DNA of 64,000 nt, taken from a candidate division CSSED10-310 bacterium (GTDB lineage: Bacteria; CSSED10-310). Shown here piece after piece: positions 51,041 through 59,973 of the stretch (position 1 is its first letter; each line of letters starts with the position of its first letter). Position numbers and translations under genes: made by a program. Under the pieces are notes generated by a model. The model searched no databases and was not told the DNA's origin. It saw only the letters and a program-made list of their open reading frames with translations. The stretch spans positions 194,815 through 258,814 of the forward strand of contig JAFGEQ010000012.1 in NCBI GenBank assembly GCA_016931515.1, given 5' to 3'.

Positions 51041-53416
51041 ATGATTCGATCATCTGTATCCATAGCCATCCTTGCCGCCATTCTGTGTGTCCTGACCGGT
51101 TCGCACTCCACAGCAGCCATCCGTGACTATGCCGTGGAGGTCAGCGCGACGTGCAATGCGGACCCGCCACAGATCGACTTCACATGGCCCATGGATGCCG
51201 GCGCAACCCAATACTGGGTATTCCGGAAAGCACCCGGAGACAACAGTTTCGGAGAGCCCTATGCAATCCTGCAGAGCACGGCGACGGAGTTTTCCGACAC
51301 GAATGTCGCTGTCGGCCAGGCATACGAATACTCCTTCCGGAAAACACTCGGATATTGGGCGGATCATTTTCAGTTCACTCCGGGTCTTTCGGTCACATTC
51401 ACCATCTATGACAGCTGGGGGGACGGCATGTGCTGTCACCGGGGATTCGGGCACTACGAGGTGTCAGGTGACGGAGCGGTGTATGCCTCCGGCGGTGAAT
51501 TCGGAAGCAGTGAAAGCACTCCGTTCATCACCGGGACAACCGGGGAAATGACAGTATCCGGCATTGCCGATTGCTTCCCGCCGGAGACAACATGGGAACT
51601 GACGGAAGATTCCTCCGGTTCGGTCCTGGCTCGGGGCGGTCCGTACGATTCTCCGGAATTCGGGCATGTGTTAGCCGGTATCCGGATCCCGCCGATGGAA
51701 GACCGGGGACGAGTTCTGCTGCTTGTCGCGGAGGAAGCACTGGTGCAGATCGAACCGGCGGTGGACCAGCTTGAGCTTGACATGATCGCGGACGGATTCC
51801 GGGTGCGCAGGGAAATTGTCCTGCCGGGCATGGATGTACCGGACATCAAGGCGATGATCGTGAACGCCTGCCTGGAAAATTCCGATATTGACACGCTGAT
51901 GATTCTCGGTAACGTGCCCGTGCCATATTCCGGGGATGTCCGGGCGGCTCATGAAAACCACTGGGGAGCTTGGCCCGCCGATCTTTTCTATGCGGAACTG
52001 GACGGGGAATGGACGGATGAAACAGTGAACAATACATCTGCGGCATGGCCTGAAAACCATAATGTTCCGGGAGACGGCAAATATGACCAGACCTTCCTCC
52101 CCTCCGACGTGGATCTGCAGATCGGCAGGGTGGACTTGAGTGAGATGCCGGCATTCGATCTGAATGAATTCGCCCTGCTGCAGCGCTACCTGGACAGAAA
52201 CCACGCATTTCGGCGGGCGGAGTTCAGAGCCGAACCGCGCGGACTGGTGGACGATAACGTGGGGGAAGCCTACGGCCTGGCGTTTGCCGCCTTCGGATGG
52301 CGACACTTTACCGCACTCTGCGGGCAGGGCACCGTCAGCGAACTGGACTATTTCACGACCATGGAGCAGGACAGTTACCTGCTGTCATACGGCTGCGGCG
52401 GGGGAAGCAACAGTTCCTGCGCAGGAGTGGGTACAACATTCGATTTTGCCGCCCGGAGCCTAAAAACTGTGTTTACTTCGCTGTACGGCAGTTATTTCGG
52501 CGACTGGGATAAACCGAACAACCTGCTTCGGGCGCCGCTGGCTTCCGGCGGCTGGCCGCTGGTCTGTTTCTACTCGGGACGACCGACCTGGCATATTCAT
52601 CATATGGGATTGGGTCACACCATCGGGTTCAGCACCCGGCTGTCTCAAAACGCGGATCATGAGTATACCGTGGGTGACAGCCAGCGGCAGATACACACAG
52701 CTCTCATGGGCGATCCCACGCTCCGCCTGCACCCGGTCTCCCCTGCCGCGAACCTGGCCCTGACATACCAGGGAACCGGCGTGCAGCTTGATTGGGATCC
52801 GTCTCCCGAAGCGGATGAAGGCTATTACATATACCGGGCCACCGGAATGTACGACCGGTTCGAACGCATCCACACCGAACCATTGACGGAGCCGGCTTTT
52901 TTTGATCCCTCGCCACACACCGGAACAAACGTGTACATGGTTCGGGCCATAACCCTGCAGGTTTCAGGGAGTGGATCTTATTTCAATCTCAGCGCAGGGA
53001 TCACAGCCACTGCGGATTTCCCTCCGGTCCCGACGCCAACACCCACACCGGTCTGCTGGGAAACCGGTGTTGTCCTGACCATGCCTTCCCACCGTTTCAC
53101 ATCCGGCAGCGCCTGTTACCTGGATGCATATATCTGCAATATGAATCCCGAGACAGCGGAGACAATACCATTTTTCTGTCTTCTTGAAGCCGGTGGATCG
53201 TACTGGTTTTATCCCGGATGGTCTGAGGATCCTGAGTGGATTGTCCTGGATGAGATAGCGCCGGGTGAGACGGTGATCCATGTTATTGAGCCGTTTGTCT
53301 GGCCTGAAGACGCGGGTGAAGGCGGAGGTCTGACGTTTCTATCCGTCATAACCGATCCGGCTTTCAGCGAGGTGACCGGAGTTGTCGGGCATTGGGAATT
53401 CAGTTATGGAGAATAG
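51041..53416 (+). CDS. Secreted C25-peptidase-like (gingipain-fold) protein with the shared C-terminal domain, probably inactive
   Basis: The protein has 791 residues. In order: a signal peptide (SIAILAAILCVLTGSHSTAA); a fibronectin-III-like domain (about 30-105); a YDSWGDGMCCHRGFG domain; a C25-like region (about 215-565: VLLLVAEEAL, MILGNVPVPYSG, DVDLQIGRVDLS, SYGCGGGSNSS, FTSLYGSYFGDWD, WHIHHMGLG, MGDPTLRLH); a second FnIII (about 570-655); a Pro/Thr linker; and the shared C-terminal domain (672-791, with SYWFYPGWS). Where gingipains have the catalytic His (GHG) this protein has GCGGG, and no catalytic-type Cys follows. It is probably not a peptidase. ATG 51041 fits the signal peptide. Confidence 0.78.
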   Translation: MIRSSVSIAILAAILCVLTGSHSTAAIRDYAVEVSATCNADPPQIDFTWPMDAGATQYWVFRKAPGDNSFGEPYAILQSTATEFSDTNVAVGQAYEYSFRKTLGYWADHFQFTPGLSVTFTIYDSWGDGMCCHRGFGHYEVSGDGAVYASGGEFGSSESTPFITGTTGEMTVSGIADCFPPETTWELTEDSSGSVLARGGPYDSPEFGHVLAGIRIPPMEDRGRVLLLVAEEALVQIEPAVDQLELDMIADGFRVRREIVLPGMDVPDIKAMIVNACLENSDIDTLMILGNVPVPYSGDVRAAHENHWGAWPADLFYAELDGEWTDETVNNTSAAWPENHNVPGDGKYDQTFLPSDVDLQIGRVDLSEMPAFDLNEFALLQRYLDRNHAFRRAEFRAEPRGLVDDNVGEAYGLAFAAFGWRHFTALCGQGTVSELDYFTTMEQDSYLLSYGCGGGSNSSCAGVGTTFDFAARSLKTVFTSLYGSYFGDWDKPNNLLRAPLASGGWPLVCFYSGRPTWHIHHMGLGHTIGFSTRLSQNADHEYTVGDSQRQIHTALMGDPTLRLHPVSPAANLALTYQGTGVQLDWDPSPEADEGYYIYRATGMYDRFERIHTEPLTEPAFFDPSPHTGTNVYMVRAITLQVSGSGSYFNLSAGITATADFPPVPTPTPTPVCWETGVVLTMPSHRFTSGSACYLDAYICNMNPETAETIPFFCLLEAGGSYWFYPGWSEDPEWIVLDEIAPGETVIHVIEPFVWPEDAGEGGGLTFLSVITDPAFSEVTGVVGHWEFSYGE

Positions 53417-53516
53417 ATGATCGCCATTTCGTCCATTGTAAACCCCCTGCCGCCATGGTACATTTTCGCTGCTTAACGGGATATGATTTCAAGCGGAAGG
53501 GAAAAGGATTCAAACC

Positions 53517-54170
53517 ATGAAGGATCTGCTGCAAAAAGCGTTCAACGCGGTGATGGACGGAGACTCCGAATTGGCCCGTGATACGGCTGAAGCGTGGCTG
53601 GCCGCCGGAGGATCTCCGCTGGACCTCGTGAATCAGGCCCTGACGCCCGGTATCCGGGAAGTCGGCCGGTTGTGGGAAGACGGCGAATATTTCCTGCCGG
53701 AGCTGGTTTCCGGAGCGGAAGCCATGAAAACCGCCATGATCGTTCTGGAACCCGCCATGGTGCAGACCGATACCGGCACTTCCGGTTCCCGGGTCATTCT
53801 GATCGGAACCGTTTGCGGCGATATTCACGATATCGGAAAATCCCTCGTCGCCACGATGCTCAAGGCAAACGGATTCCAGGTCGTCGACCTGGGCGCAGAT
53901 GTGGCTCCGGAACGATTCCTGCGCGCTTTCCACGATCATCATGCTGCTCTCATCTGCATGTCCGCACTGCTCACCACCACTATGACGGGCATCCCGGAAC
54001 TCATCCGCCTGTTCGAATCGTCCGGCGTCCGCTCCCAGGTCGCTTTCATGGCCGGCGGCGCGCCGGTGACCCGGAAGTGGGCTTCTGAAGCAGGTGTGGA
54101 TTACTACGGAGACAGCGCTGTTGACGCCGTGCGCATCGCCACGGATCATTTTCGGAGACGCAATGGATGA
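53517..54170 (+). CDS. Corrinoid (B12-binding) protein of a methyltransferase system
   Basis: The protein carries the methyl group on cobalamin between two methyltransferases. It has 217 residues: an N-terminal four-helix cap (about 1-85; GIREVGRLWEDGEYFLPELVSGAEAM) and a Rossmann-like B12 domain (about 90-215) with the lower-ligand motif GDIHDIGKS at 101-109, then SALLTTTM and GGAPVT. The length and layout match MttC/MtbC. The 3' end overlaps the homocysteine methyltransferase gene by 4 bases (ATGA), so the two are coupled. It is the first gene of a four-gene operon. Confidence 0.93.
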   Translation: MKDLLQKAFNAVMDGDSELARDTAEAWLAAGGSPLDLVNQALTPGIREVGRLWEDGEYFLPELVSGAEAMKTAMIVLEPAMVQTDTGTSGSRVILIGTVCGDIHDIGKSLVATMLKANGFQVVDLGADVAPERFLRAFHDHHAALICMSALLTTTMTGIPELIRLFESSGVRSQVAFMAGGAPVTRKWASEAGVDYYGDSAVDAVRIATDHFRRRNG

Positions 54171-55075
54171 GCCGGTTTCTGGAGACACTGTCGCAGCGAA
54201 TTCTCCTTTTTGACGGAGCCATGGGCACGGAACTCATCACCCGGGGCATGACCCGGGGGGACTGCTCTGAACGCTGGGTTCTGGAGGAGCCGGACCAGGT
54301 GCTGGCCATTCATGCCGATTATTCGGCAGCCGGAGCCGACGTGCTGATCACCGACACGTTCTGCGCCACCCGGCACCACCTGTCGAAACACGGGCTCGAC
54401 TCCAGCCTGGAGGCCGTGAATACCCGAGCGGTACGGCTTGCCAGGCAGGCCGCAGGCACCGGGAAATTTGTCGCGGGCGACGTCGGTCCCACCGGGTTGA
54501 TGTGGCCACCGATGGGCACAGCCGATGACACCCGGGTGGCGGCTCTGGTGACGGAACAGGTTGTGATCCTGGTTCAGGAAACTCCGGATCTGATTCTGAT
54601 CGAGACCCAGTTTGACCTGCGGGAAGCGGTGGCTGCCCTGAGAGCAGCGAGAAAAATGACATCTCTGCCTGTGGGAGTTACGATGACATTCAACCGGACC
54701 CGGCGGGGCTATTTTACCCTCGTCGGCGACACGGTGGAAAAATGCATCAAAACACTGGTCGATTCCGGTGCGGATTTCGTGGGCGCAAACTGCTCCCTGA
54801 CACCGGTGGATATGACGCCTCTGGTGGGGTTGATCACGGAACTGGCGGATCGTCCGGTTCTGATTCAACCCAATGCCGGGCAACCCCAGGTCCAGGGATC
54901 CACGGTGCATTACGATACCAGTCCGGAACAGTTTGCGGAGCAGATTCGACCGATTCTGGACACGGGTGTCAATGCCATCGGCGGTTGCTGCGGCACCACA
55001 CCGCGTTTCATCCAGGCGGTCAGGCACTTGTTGGATACCCGAAAAAGCCCCGAGGATAACGGTGGAAATTTTTAA
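54167..55075 (+). CDS. Homocysteine S-methyltransferase (methionine-synthase N-terminal type)
   Basis: The protein has 302 residues, a TIM barrel equal to the Hcy-binding module of MetH. Visible motifs are LLFDGAMGTEL, DTFCATRHH, GDVGPTG, the zinc ligands GANCS (about 206-210) and GGCCGTTP (about 271-278). It transfers a methyl group to homocysteine to make methionine. Given its partner it probably takes the methyl from the adjacent corrinoid protein; free-standing S-methylmethionine-dependent enzymes are the alternative. It overlaps the genes on both sides. Confidence 0.92.
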   Translation: MSRFLETLSQRILLFDGAMGTELITRGMTRGDCSERWVLEEPDQVLAIHADYSAAGADVLITDTFCATRHHLSKHGLDSSLEAVNTRAVRLARQAAGTGKFVAGDVGPTGLMWPPMGTADDTRVAALVTEQVVILVQETPDLILIETQFDLREAVAALRAARKMTSLPVGVTMTFNRTRRGYFTLVGDTVEKCIKTLVDSGADFVGANCSLTPVDMTPLVGLITELADRPVLIQPNAGQPQVQGSTVHYDTSPEQFAEQIRPILDTGVNAIGGCCGTTPRFIQAVRHLLDTRKSPEDNGGNF

Positions 55076-55724
55076 CAATATCTCTGTCTCCGTCACATCC
55101 GATCTCATTCTGGATCATCTGTATCCGCCGGACTATCAAGGGCCTCCACGAAAACGGGACACGGTCCGCGTGTATGCCGAATGGGCTGCCGAAACGATTC
55201 AAAGTCATGCGGAACCCAAAGGAATCCTGTCTTACCTCGAACAACCGGAGCTGCAGGATTGGCCTTATATGGCCGAGCATACACAGGCCGTTGCCGGTAT
55301 CGTCACGCTGGGTCACGGTTTGGACCGGGACATCGACCGGCTCAACCGGATCGATCCGGTGAAAGCCGTGTTTCTCGATGCAGCGGCGGCAGTTGCCGTG
55401 GAATCCGCCTGCGACTGTCTGGATGATGCGGCCGGGAGCCTGATTTCGGAACGACACCTGGCCCGGACGCCGAGAATCAGCCCGGGATTTGGAGAATTCC
55501 CCTTATCGGACCAGCAGTATCTGTTCCGGCTTGTCCCGGGGCACCTCATCGGTGTCACTCTTACACCGGGATCCATGATGACGCCGTTGAAATCAGTCAG
55601 TTTCGTTATTCTTGCCGGTGAAAACCCGGAAAATCTCAGGCAGGCATTTACATGCGATATGTGTGTAATGATCAATTGCCCGCTCCGGTATTCCGGTCAA
55701 CGATGCTCCAAGAAGGAGGTATGA
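55062..55724 (+). CDS. Free-standing methionine-synthase reactivation domain
   Basis: The protein has 220 residues and corresponds to the C-terminal SAM-binding activation module of MetH. The key segment RISPGFGEFPLSDQQ (about 138-152) and IGVTLTPGSMMTPLKSVSF are clear. It ends in a small Cys-rich tail (CDMCVMINCPLRYSGQRC). In MetH this module re-methylates oxidised cob(II)alamin with SAM and an electron donor. Here it would repair the corrinoid protein. The start is GTG at 55062, with GAGG upstream, overlapping the previous gene by 14 bases. The longer frame from 54873 is antiphase to that gene and is rejected. Confidence 0.85.
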   Translation: MEIFNNISVSVTSDLILDHLYPPDYQGPPRKRDTVRVYAEWAAETIQSHAEPKGILSYLEQPELQDWPYMAEHTQAVAGIVTLGHGLDRDIDRLNRIDPVKAVFLDAAAAVAVESACDCLDDAAGSLISERHLARTPRISPGFGEFPLSDQQYLFRLVPGHLIGVTLTPGSMMTPLKSVSFVILAGENPENLRQAFTCDMCVMINCPLRYSGQRCSKKEV

Positions 55725-55729
55725 ATACC

Positions 55730-57214
55730 ATGAACGCGCTGCGACCCGTCATCACACTGCTGAATCAACACACCGTAACGGACATTGTTACGCAGGCGTG
55801 GGAAATTCTTGAAAATACCGGCGTGCAGATCGAGCACGGCGAGACGTTTCACGTGCTGGCGGACAGTGGGCTGCCAGTGATAAAGAACCAGCGCGTCGGG
55901 TTTCCCCGTCATCGATGCGAACCCTTTCTGGCAACCGTACCGGCGACATTTTTTCTGTTCGAACGCGACCTGGAGACCCGCATTCCGATCGGCGGGGATG
56001 CCGTGCACTACGATCCCGGATCGGCGGCGGTGTACTGGCTGGATCCCGGCGCGGATGATCATCGACGGGCGACGGCGGCGGATTGCATGCTGCTGGCTCA
56101 ACTCACTGAAAAACTGGATGGCTACCACATTCAATCCACAGGCGTCGTGCCCAGTGATGTCCTGGAGGATTTCGCGGACTGCCTCCGCCTGATCTATCCG
56201 CTGGTGTTCTGCCGGAAACCCGTGATCACTGGCACTTTCAGGAAATCATCCTTTAAAATCATGCACCGGATGTTGTCGGTGATCGCCGGCAGCCCGGAGT
56301 TACTCCGGACCCATCCACTGGCGGTGTTCGACTGCTGTCCGTCTCCCCCTTTGAAATGGAGTGATCTCACCGGTGCAGCGCTCATGGATTGCGCTAGAGC
56401 AGGTATCCCGGTTGAAATGGTATCCATGCCCCTGGCCGGCGCCACGGCTCCGGTGACGCTCATCGGTTCCGTGATCCAGCATACCGCCGAAAGTCTGTCC
56501 GGCGCGGTAATCCACCAGATAGCAGCTCCTGGAGCCCCCATCATCTGGGGCGGATCGCCAGCGGCGTTCGATATGCGGCACGGCACAACGCCGATGGGTG
56601 CAATGGAAACCATGATGATCGATCTGGCATACAGTCAGGTGGGAAAATACCTGGGATTCCCCACTCACGCCTACATGGCCTGTTCCGACGCCAAGCTCCC
56701 GGATTATCAGGCAGGCTTGGAATCGGGTATCGGCGCGGTCCTGGCGGCTCTGGCTGGCATCAACATCGTGTCAGGTCCCGGATTTTTGAACTACGAAAAC
56801 ACGCACAGCCCCGAAAAAATCATCCAGGATCATGACGCGTGCGCCCTGGCATACCGGTTGATACAGGGCATGACGGTTCACGCGGATCCGGATGTGCCGG
56901 CTCTCCTCCACCGTCTCGCCGACACCGGTGATTTTCTGTCCGATCCGTCCACTCGGAAGCTGCACCGCCGGGAGTTGTCTCCGGCCGGAAAAGCCGTGTT
57001 CCGGGGCTCCATGGACCAGTGGCGCAACCAGGGCAGACCGCTTTCGCGGGACCTGGCACACGCCGTGTTGCAGGCGCTTGCGGAGCAGGATTCGCCGAGG
57101 CTCGATCCGGGCAGGACACAGGCGCTGGTAGAAATACTATTGCAGGAGGCGGATAATCTGCATATTGCCAAGGCGATCCGGGAGATTTTACAGGCCACCT
57201 GTATACACGTTTGA
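55730..57214 (+). CDS. MttB-family (trimethylamine/betaine-type) methyltransferase without pyrrolysine
   Basis: The protein has 494 residues with the MttB barrel: AWEILENTGVQIEHGETFHVLADSG at the N-terminus, MPLAGATAPVTLIGSVIQHTAES, WGGSPAAFDMRHG, and GFPTHAYMACSDAKLPDYQAG in the active-site region. No in-frame amber codon exists, so it belongs to the non-pyrrolysine branch, whose known members demethylate glycine betaine, proline betaine or carnitine-like quaternary amines. It transfers the methyl group to the corrinoid protein. AAGGAGG lies 10 bases before ATG 55730; ATG 55721, overlapping the previous stop, is the alternative. The substrate is unknown. Confidence 0.88.
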   Translation: MNALRPVITLLNQHTVTDIVTQAWEILENTGVQIEHGETFHVLADSGLPVIKNQRVGFPRHRCEPFLATVPATFFLFERDLETRIPIGGDAVHYDPGSAAVYWLDPGADDHRRATAADCMLLAQLTEKLDGYHIQSTGVVPSDVLEDFADCLRLIYPLVFCRKPVITGTFRKSSFKIMHRMLSVIAGSPELLRTHPLAVFDCCPSPPLKWSDLTGAALMDCARAGIPVEMVSMPLAGATAPVTLIGSVIQHTAESLSGAVIHQIAAPGAPIIWGGSPAAFDMRHGTTPMGAMETMMIDLAYSQVGKYLGFPTHAYMACSDAKLPDYQAGLESGIGAVLAALAGINIVSGPGFLNYENTHSPEKIIQDHDACALAYRLIQGMTVHADPDVPALLHRLADTGDFLSDPSTRKLHRRELSPAGKAVFRGSMDQWRNQGRPLSRDLAHAVLQALAEQDSPRLDPGRTQALVEILLQEADNLHIAKAIREILQATCIHV

Positions 57215-57222
57215 AATTGTCG

Positions 57223-57238
57223 GTGAACCTTAGTTCAC
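57223..57238 (+). terminator. Small hairpin after the corrinoid operon
   Basis: GTGAAC / GTTCAC form a perfect 6-bp stem with loop CTTA, 9 bases after the last stop. There is no adjacent T-run; a T7 run follows about 40 bases later. Confidence 0.3.
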
Positions 57239-57361
57239 GCAATCCGCTGTCACCGGTTGGTATTATTATTCAATTCAGTTTTTTTGCTATTCATCAACCT
57301 TCTCTTTAAAATAAAATGATTGTGTCTGAAAAATGAAGTTGTCCTTGACGGGAGGGATTTT

Positions 57362-58717
57362 ATGAAGCGAAACATATTCGCGTGGATAGTTTTTTCTCTA
57401 TTGTCTCTATGTGTTGTGTCTGTGTCCATCGCTGCAACCGTGCACGGCAATGCGTATAAGGATGGCCAGTCGGATCATTCCGGAATCACCATCGACCTGG
57501 AAACATTCGCAGGAGTTCCCGCTTTGAGCGTGACGGGATCCTGCCTGGTGATCCTTGCAGTCAGTTTTTTTCTGCTGCGCAAACGCATCGGGAAGATGCC
57601 GGTTTTCATGGTTGTGAGTCTTGTCGCGGGTCTGAGCTGCATCACATTTGCTGCGATGCGGGCAACTACGGTAACCAACAGCATGGGGCAGTATTTCTTT
57701 GCGAATGTGGATCCCGGAGAGTATTCTCTGGAAGCTTCCGCACCGGGATATATACCGGATGCCGTTGCACCGCTGGCCATTACAGCCGGTGATAACACCG
57801 TCCCGGATATCACGCTTTATCTTCAACCGACTCCGACACCCTTTCCGGCGGGTTCGCTTATCGCCACCGATCCGATAGTGGGTAACATGCGATCGGCACC
57901 GGCTGGTACGTTCATCCAGGGTTCTCCCATCACCGAACCGTGCCGGGAATATCTCGGAATTGATGAAACCCAGTTCACACACATCCTGACTCATCATTCG
58001 GCAATGATGGAAACGGAGGTCACACGGCAGATGTGGTTGGATCTCCAGGCATTGCAGACGAGTCTGCCCGTGGATCCCAGTGATACATATTGGAGTCCGA
58101 ATTTATCCTGTCCGGTTCAGGCTGTCACTTGGTATGAGGCCGTGCTTTTTGCAAATCTCCTGTCAATACAAAATGGGTTTACTCCCTGCTATTATCGGGA
58201 TGCCATATTCACGGATCCTGTGGATGCCACGAATTACATCAACGACGACCACTACTGTAATTTTTACGTAGGTGGATACCGGTTGCCGGCGGAAGGGGAA
58301 TGGGAATATTGCTGCCGGGCAGGTACGACTACGCCCTTCTCGTGTAATGAAACGAATTACACGAGTGGCAATTGCACCAGTTGCACACCCGGCACGCATC
58401 AGGTGTTGGAAGCATATTGCTATTTTTGTGCAAATTATTCTTCACCTATTCACTGGTCGGTGGTGGATAGCAAGCTGCCGAATCCATGGAATCTGAAAGA
58501 TATGCACGGCAATGTTGCTGAGTGGTGCTGGGATTGGGCTGATACTTATCCTGCTGGTCCGGTGACTGACTATACTGGTCCTGCAATGTCATCTCTCGGT
58601 CGGGTAGTGCGCGTTCTTGGCGGCTATCCAACCCAGTGCCGGTCCGCTGCTCGGTTCTATTTTAATCCAAACGATACAAGCTATACCCATGGATTCCGTC
58701 TCGTCAGAACATATTAA
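57362..58717 (+). CDS. Membrane-anchored FGE-sulfatase-domain protein
   Basis: The protein has 451 residues. The N-terminus has a signal-like helix, then two hydrophobic segments (about 57-105, VTGSCLVILAVSFFLL and MVVSLVAGLSCITFAAM), and a short carboxypeptidase-regulatory-like unit (about 108-150, GQYFFANVDPGEYSLEASAPGYI). After a PTPTP linker comes an FGE/SUMF1-type domain (about 170-451; VTWYEAVLFANLLS, YRLPAEGEWEYCCRAG, NPWNLKDMHGNVAEWCWDW, VLGGYPTQCRSAARF, GFRLVRTY). Extra cysteines occur in an insertion at about 320-360. Sulfatase-activating Cys pairs are not evident, so it may be a binding variant. GGGAGGG precedes ATG 57362. Confidence 0.82.
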   Translation: MKRNIFAWIVFSLLSLCVVSVSIAATVHGNAYKDGQSDHSGITIDLETFAGVPALSVTGSCLVILAVSFFLLRKRIGKMPVFMVVSLVAGLSCITFAAMRATTVTNSMGQYFFANVDPGEYSLEASAPGYIPDAVAPLAITAGDNTVPDITLYLQPTPTPFPAGSLIATDPIVGNMRSAPAGTFIQGSPITEPCREYLGIDETQFTHILTHHSAMMETEVTRQMWLDLQALQTSLPVDPSDTYWSPNLSCPVQAVTWYEAVLFANLLSIQNGFTPCYYRDAIFTDPVDATNYINDDHYCNFYVGGYRLPAEGEWEYCCRAGTTTPFSCNETNYTSGNCTSCTPGTHQVLEAYCYFCANYSSPIHWSVVDSKLPNPWNLKDMHGNVAEWCWDWADTYPAGPVTDYTGPAMSSLGRVVRVLGGYPTQCRSAARFYFNPNDTSYTHGFRLVRTY

Positions 58718-58806
58718 TGATTTCCTGACCGGAAAGACGTACTGTCATAGGAGTGGAAGTGAATCGGTAAACCACTGAAGTTGTGATGCCGGAAAGAGGG
58801 AGAAAT

Positions 58807-59802
58807 ATGATCACACGCAATCTGGGGAACTCAGGAATTTCAGTCTCCGCAATTGGGCTGGGCTGCATGGGTCTGTCCGAGTTCTACGGGCCGCCCATGC
58901 CGGAGCAGGAGGCCATTCAACTGCTGCACCGGGCGGTTGATCTGGGAGTGACTCATTTCGACACTGCTGAAATTTACGGCCAGGGGAGCAATGAGCTGCT
59001 GCTCGGCAAGGCGTTTGCCGGGCGGTGGCAAAAAGTCGTGGTGGCCACCAAATTCGGACCGCAAAGGGATCCCGAGACAGGCGCTTTCACCGGAGTCGAC
59101 GGCTCGCCGGCCAATGTCCGCAATTCCTGCGAAAAGAGCCTTCAGCGGCTGGGGACGGACAGGATTGATCTGTATTATCTCCATCGTATGGATCCGTCCA
59201 CGCCGATCGAGGACACAGTCGGAGCCATGTCGAGGCTGGTCGAGGAAGGCAAAGTAAATGCCATCGGCTTGTCGGAAGCGTCGGCGGATACGATCAGACG
59301 GGCGAACGCCGTTCATCCCGTTGCCGCCCTTCAGACCGAGTATTCGATTTTCAGCCGGGACATCGAGCAGGAGATTCTCCCTGCGTGCAAGGAGCTGAAC
59401 ATCAGCCTGGTCGCTTACGCACCACTGGGACGAGGCATGCTGACCGGGCGCTACGCTTCGATCAGCGAGCGGCCAAAGGGAAAAACGGATTTCCGGGCGC
59501 GGATGCAACCCCGCTTCCGGCTGGGTAATATTGAGGCCAACCTGAATCTCGTGGAGGCTGTCAAGGAAGTTGCCGCGAGGATGGAGTGCACGGCGGCACA
59601 GGTCGCCCTGGCCTGGGTGTTGAGCCGGGGGGATCACATTGTCGCCATCCCGGGCACGACCCGGCTCGCCAATCTGCAGAGCAATCTTGGCGCAATGGAC
59701 TGCCGGATTACAGCGGAAGACCGGGCTGTACTCGATGACCTGGCCGGGAAAGTTCAGGGCGACCGGTATCCTCCCGGAGAGATGGCGGCGATCAATCGTT
59801 GA
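58807..59802 (+). CDS. Aldo/keto reductase
   Basis: The protein has 331 residues, a TIM-barrel NADPH-dependent reductase. The catalytic tetrad is visible: Asp/Tyr in HFDTAEIYG, Lys in VVATKFG and His in LYYLHRMDP. The C-terminal cofactor motif is AIPGTTRLANLQSNLGA. It resembles the YajO/AKR13-like branch. The ATG at 58807 has GGGAG upstream; the longer frame adds eight residues. It is a single gene with no pathway context. Confidence 0.92.
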   Translation: MITRNLGNSGISVSAIGLGCMGLSEFYGPPMPEQEAIQLLHRAVDLGVTHFDTAEIYGQGSNELLLGKAFAGRWQKVVVATKFGPQRDPETGAFTGVDGSPANVRNSCEKSLQRLGTDRIDLYYLHRMDPSTPIEDTVGAMSRLVEEGKVNAIGLSEASADTIRRANAVHPVAALQTEYSIFSRDIEQEILPACKELNISLVAYAPLGRGMLTGRYASISERPKGKTDFRARMQPRFRLGNIEANLNLVEAVKEVAARMECTAAQVALAWVLSRGDHIVAIPGTTRLANLQSNLGAMDCRITAEDRAVLDDLAGKVQGDRYPPGEMAAINR

Positions 59803-59973
59803 GTTCAAAGTGAAGGACGGGGATCACACTGTTGTTTTGAATTGACTGAAGCATAACTCGGCTGACTCCTGATGCATGCAATTCAGTCTGAGCGATCCTG
59901 ATCCTGAAACATCTGGAGTAATGGTCTGATTCTTTCATATCGGCTGCATTGATCCATGGCGAAAGGACATCTC

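Noticed and set aside
54873-55061. N-terminal extension of the reactivation-domain frame
   Set aside because: These codons overlap the homocysteine methyltransferase in another frame and encode an Arg/Ser/Pro-rich stretch unlike the family. GTG 55062 with GAGG is the better start.
54146-55108. Minus-strand open frame of 320 codons opposite the homocysteine methyltransferase
   Set aside because: The plus strand carries clear family motifs in a coupled operon; the minus frame shows none and has no upstream signal.
55730-57214. Pyrrolysine-containing MttB
   Set aside because: The frame has no internal TAG and reaches a normal C-terminus, so it belongs to the non-pyrrolysine branch.
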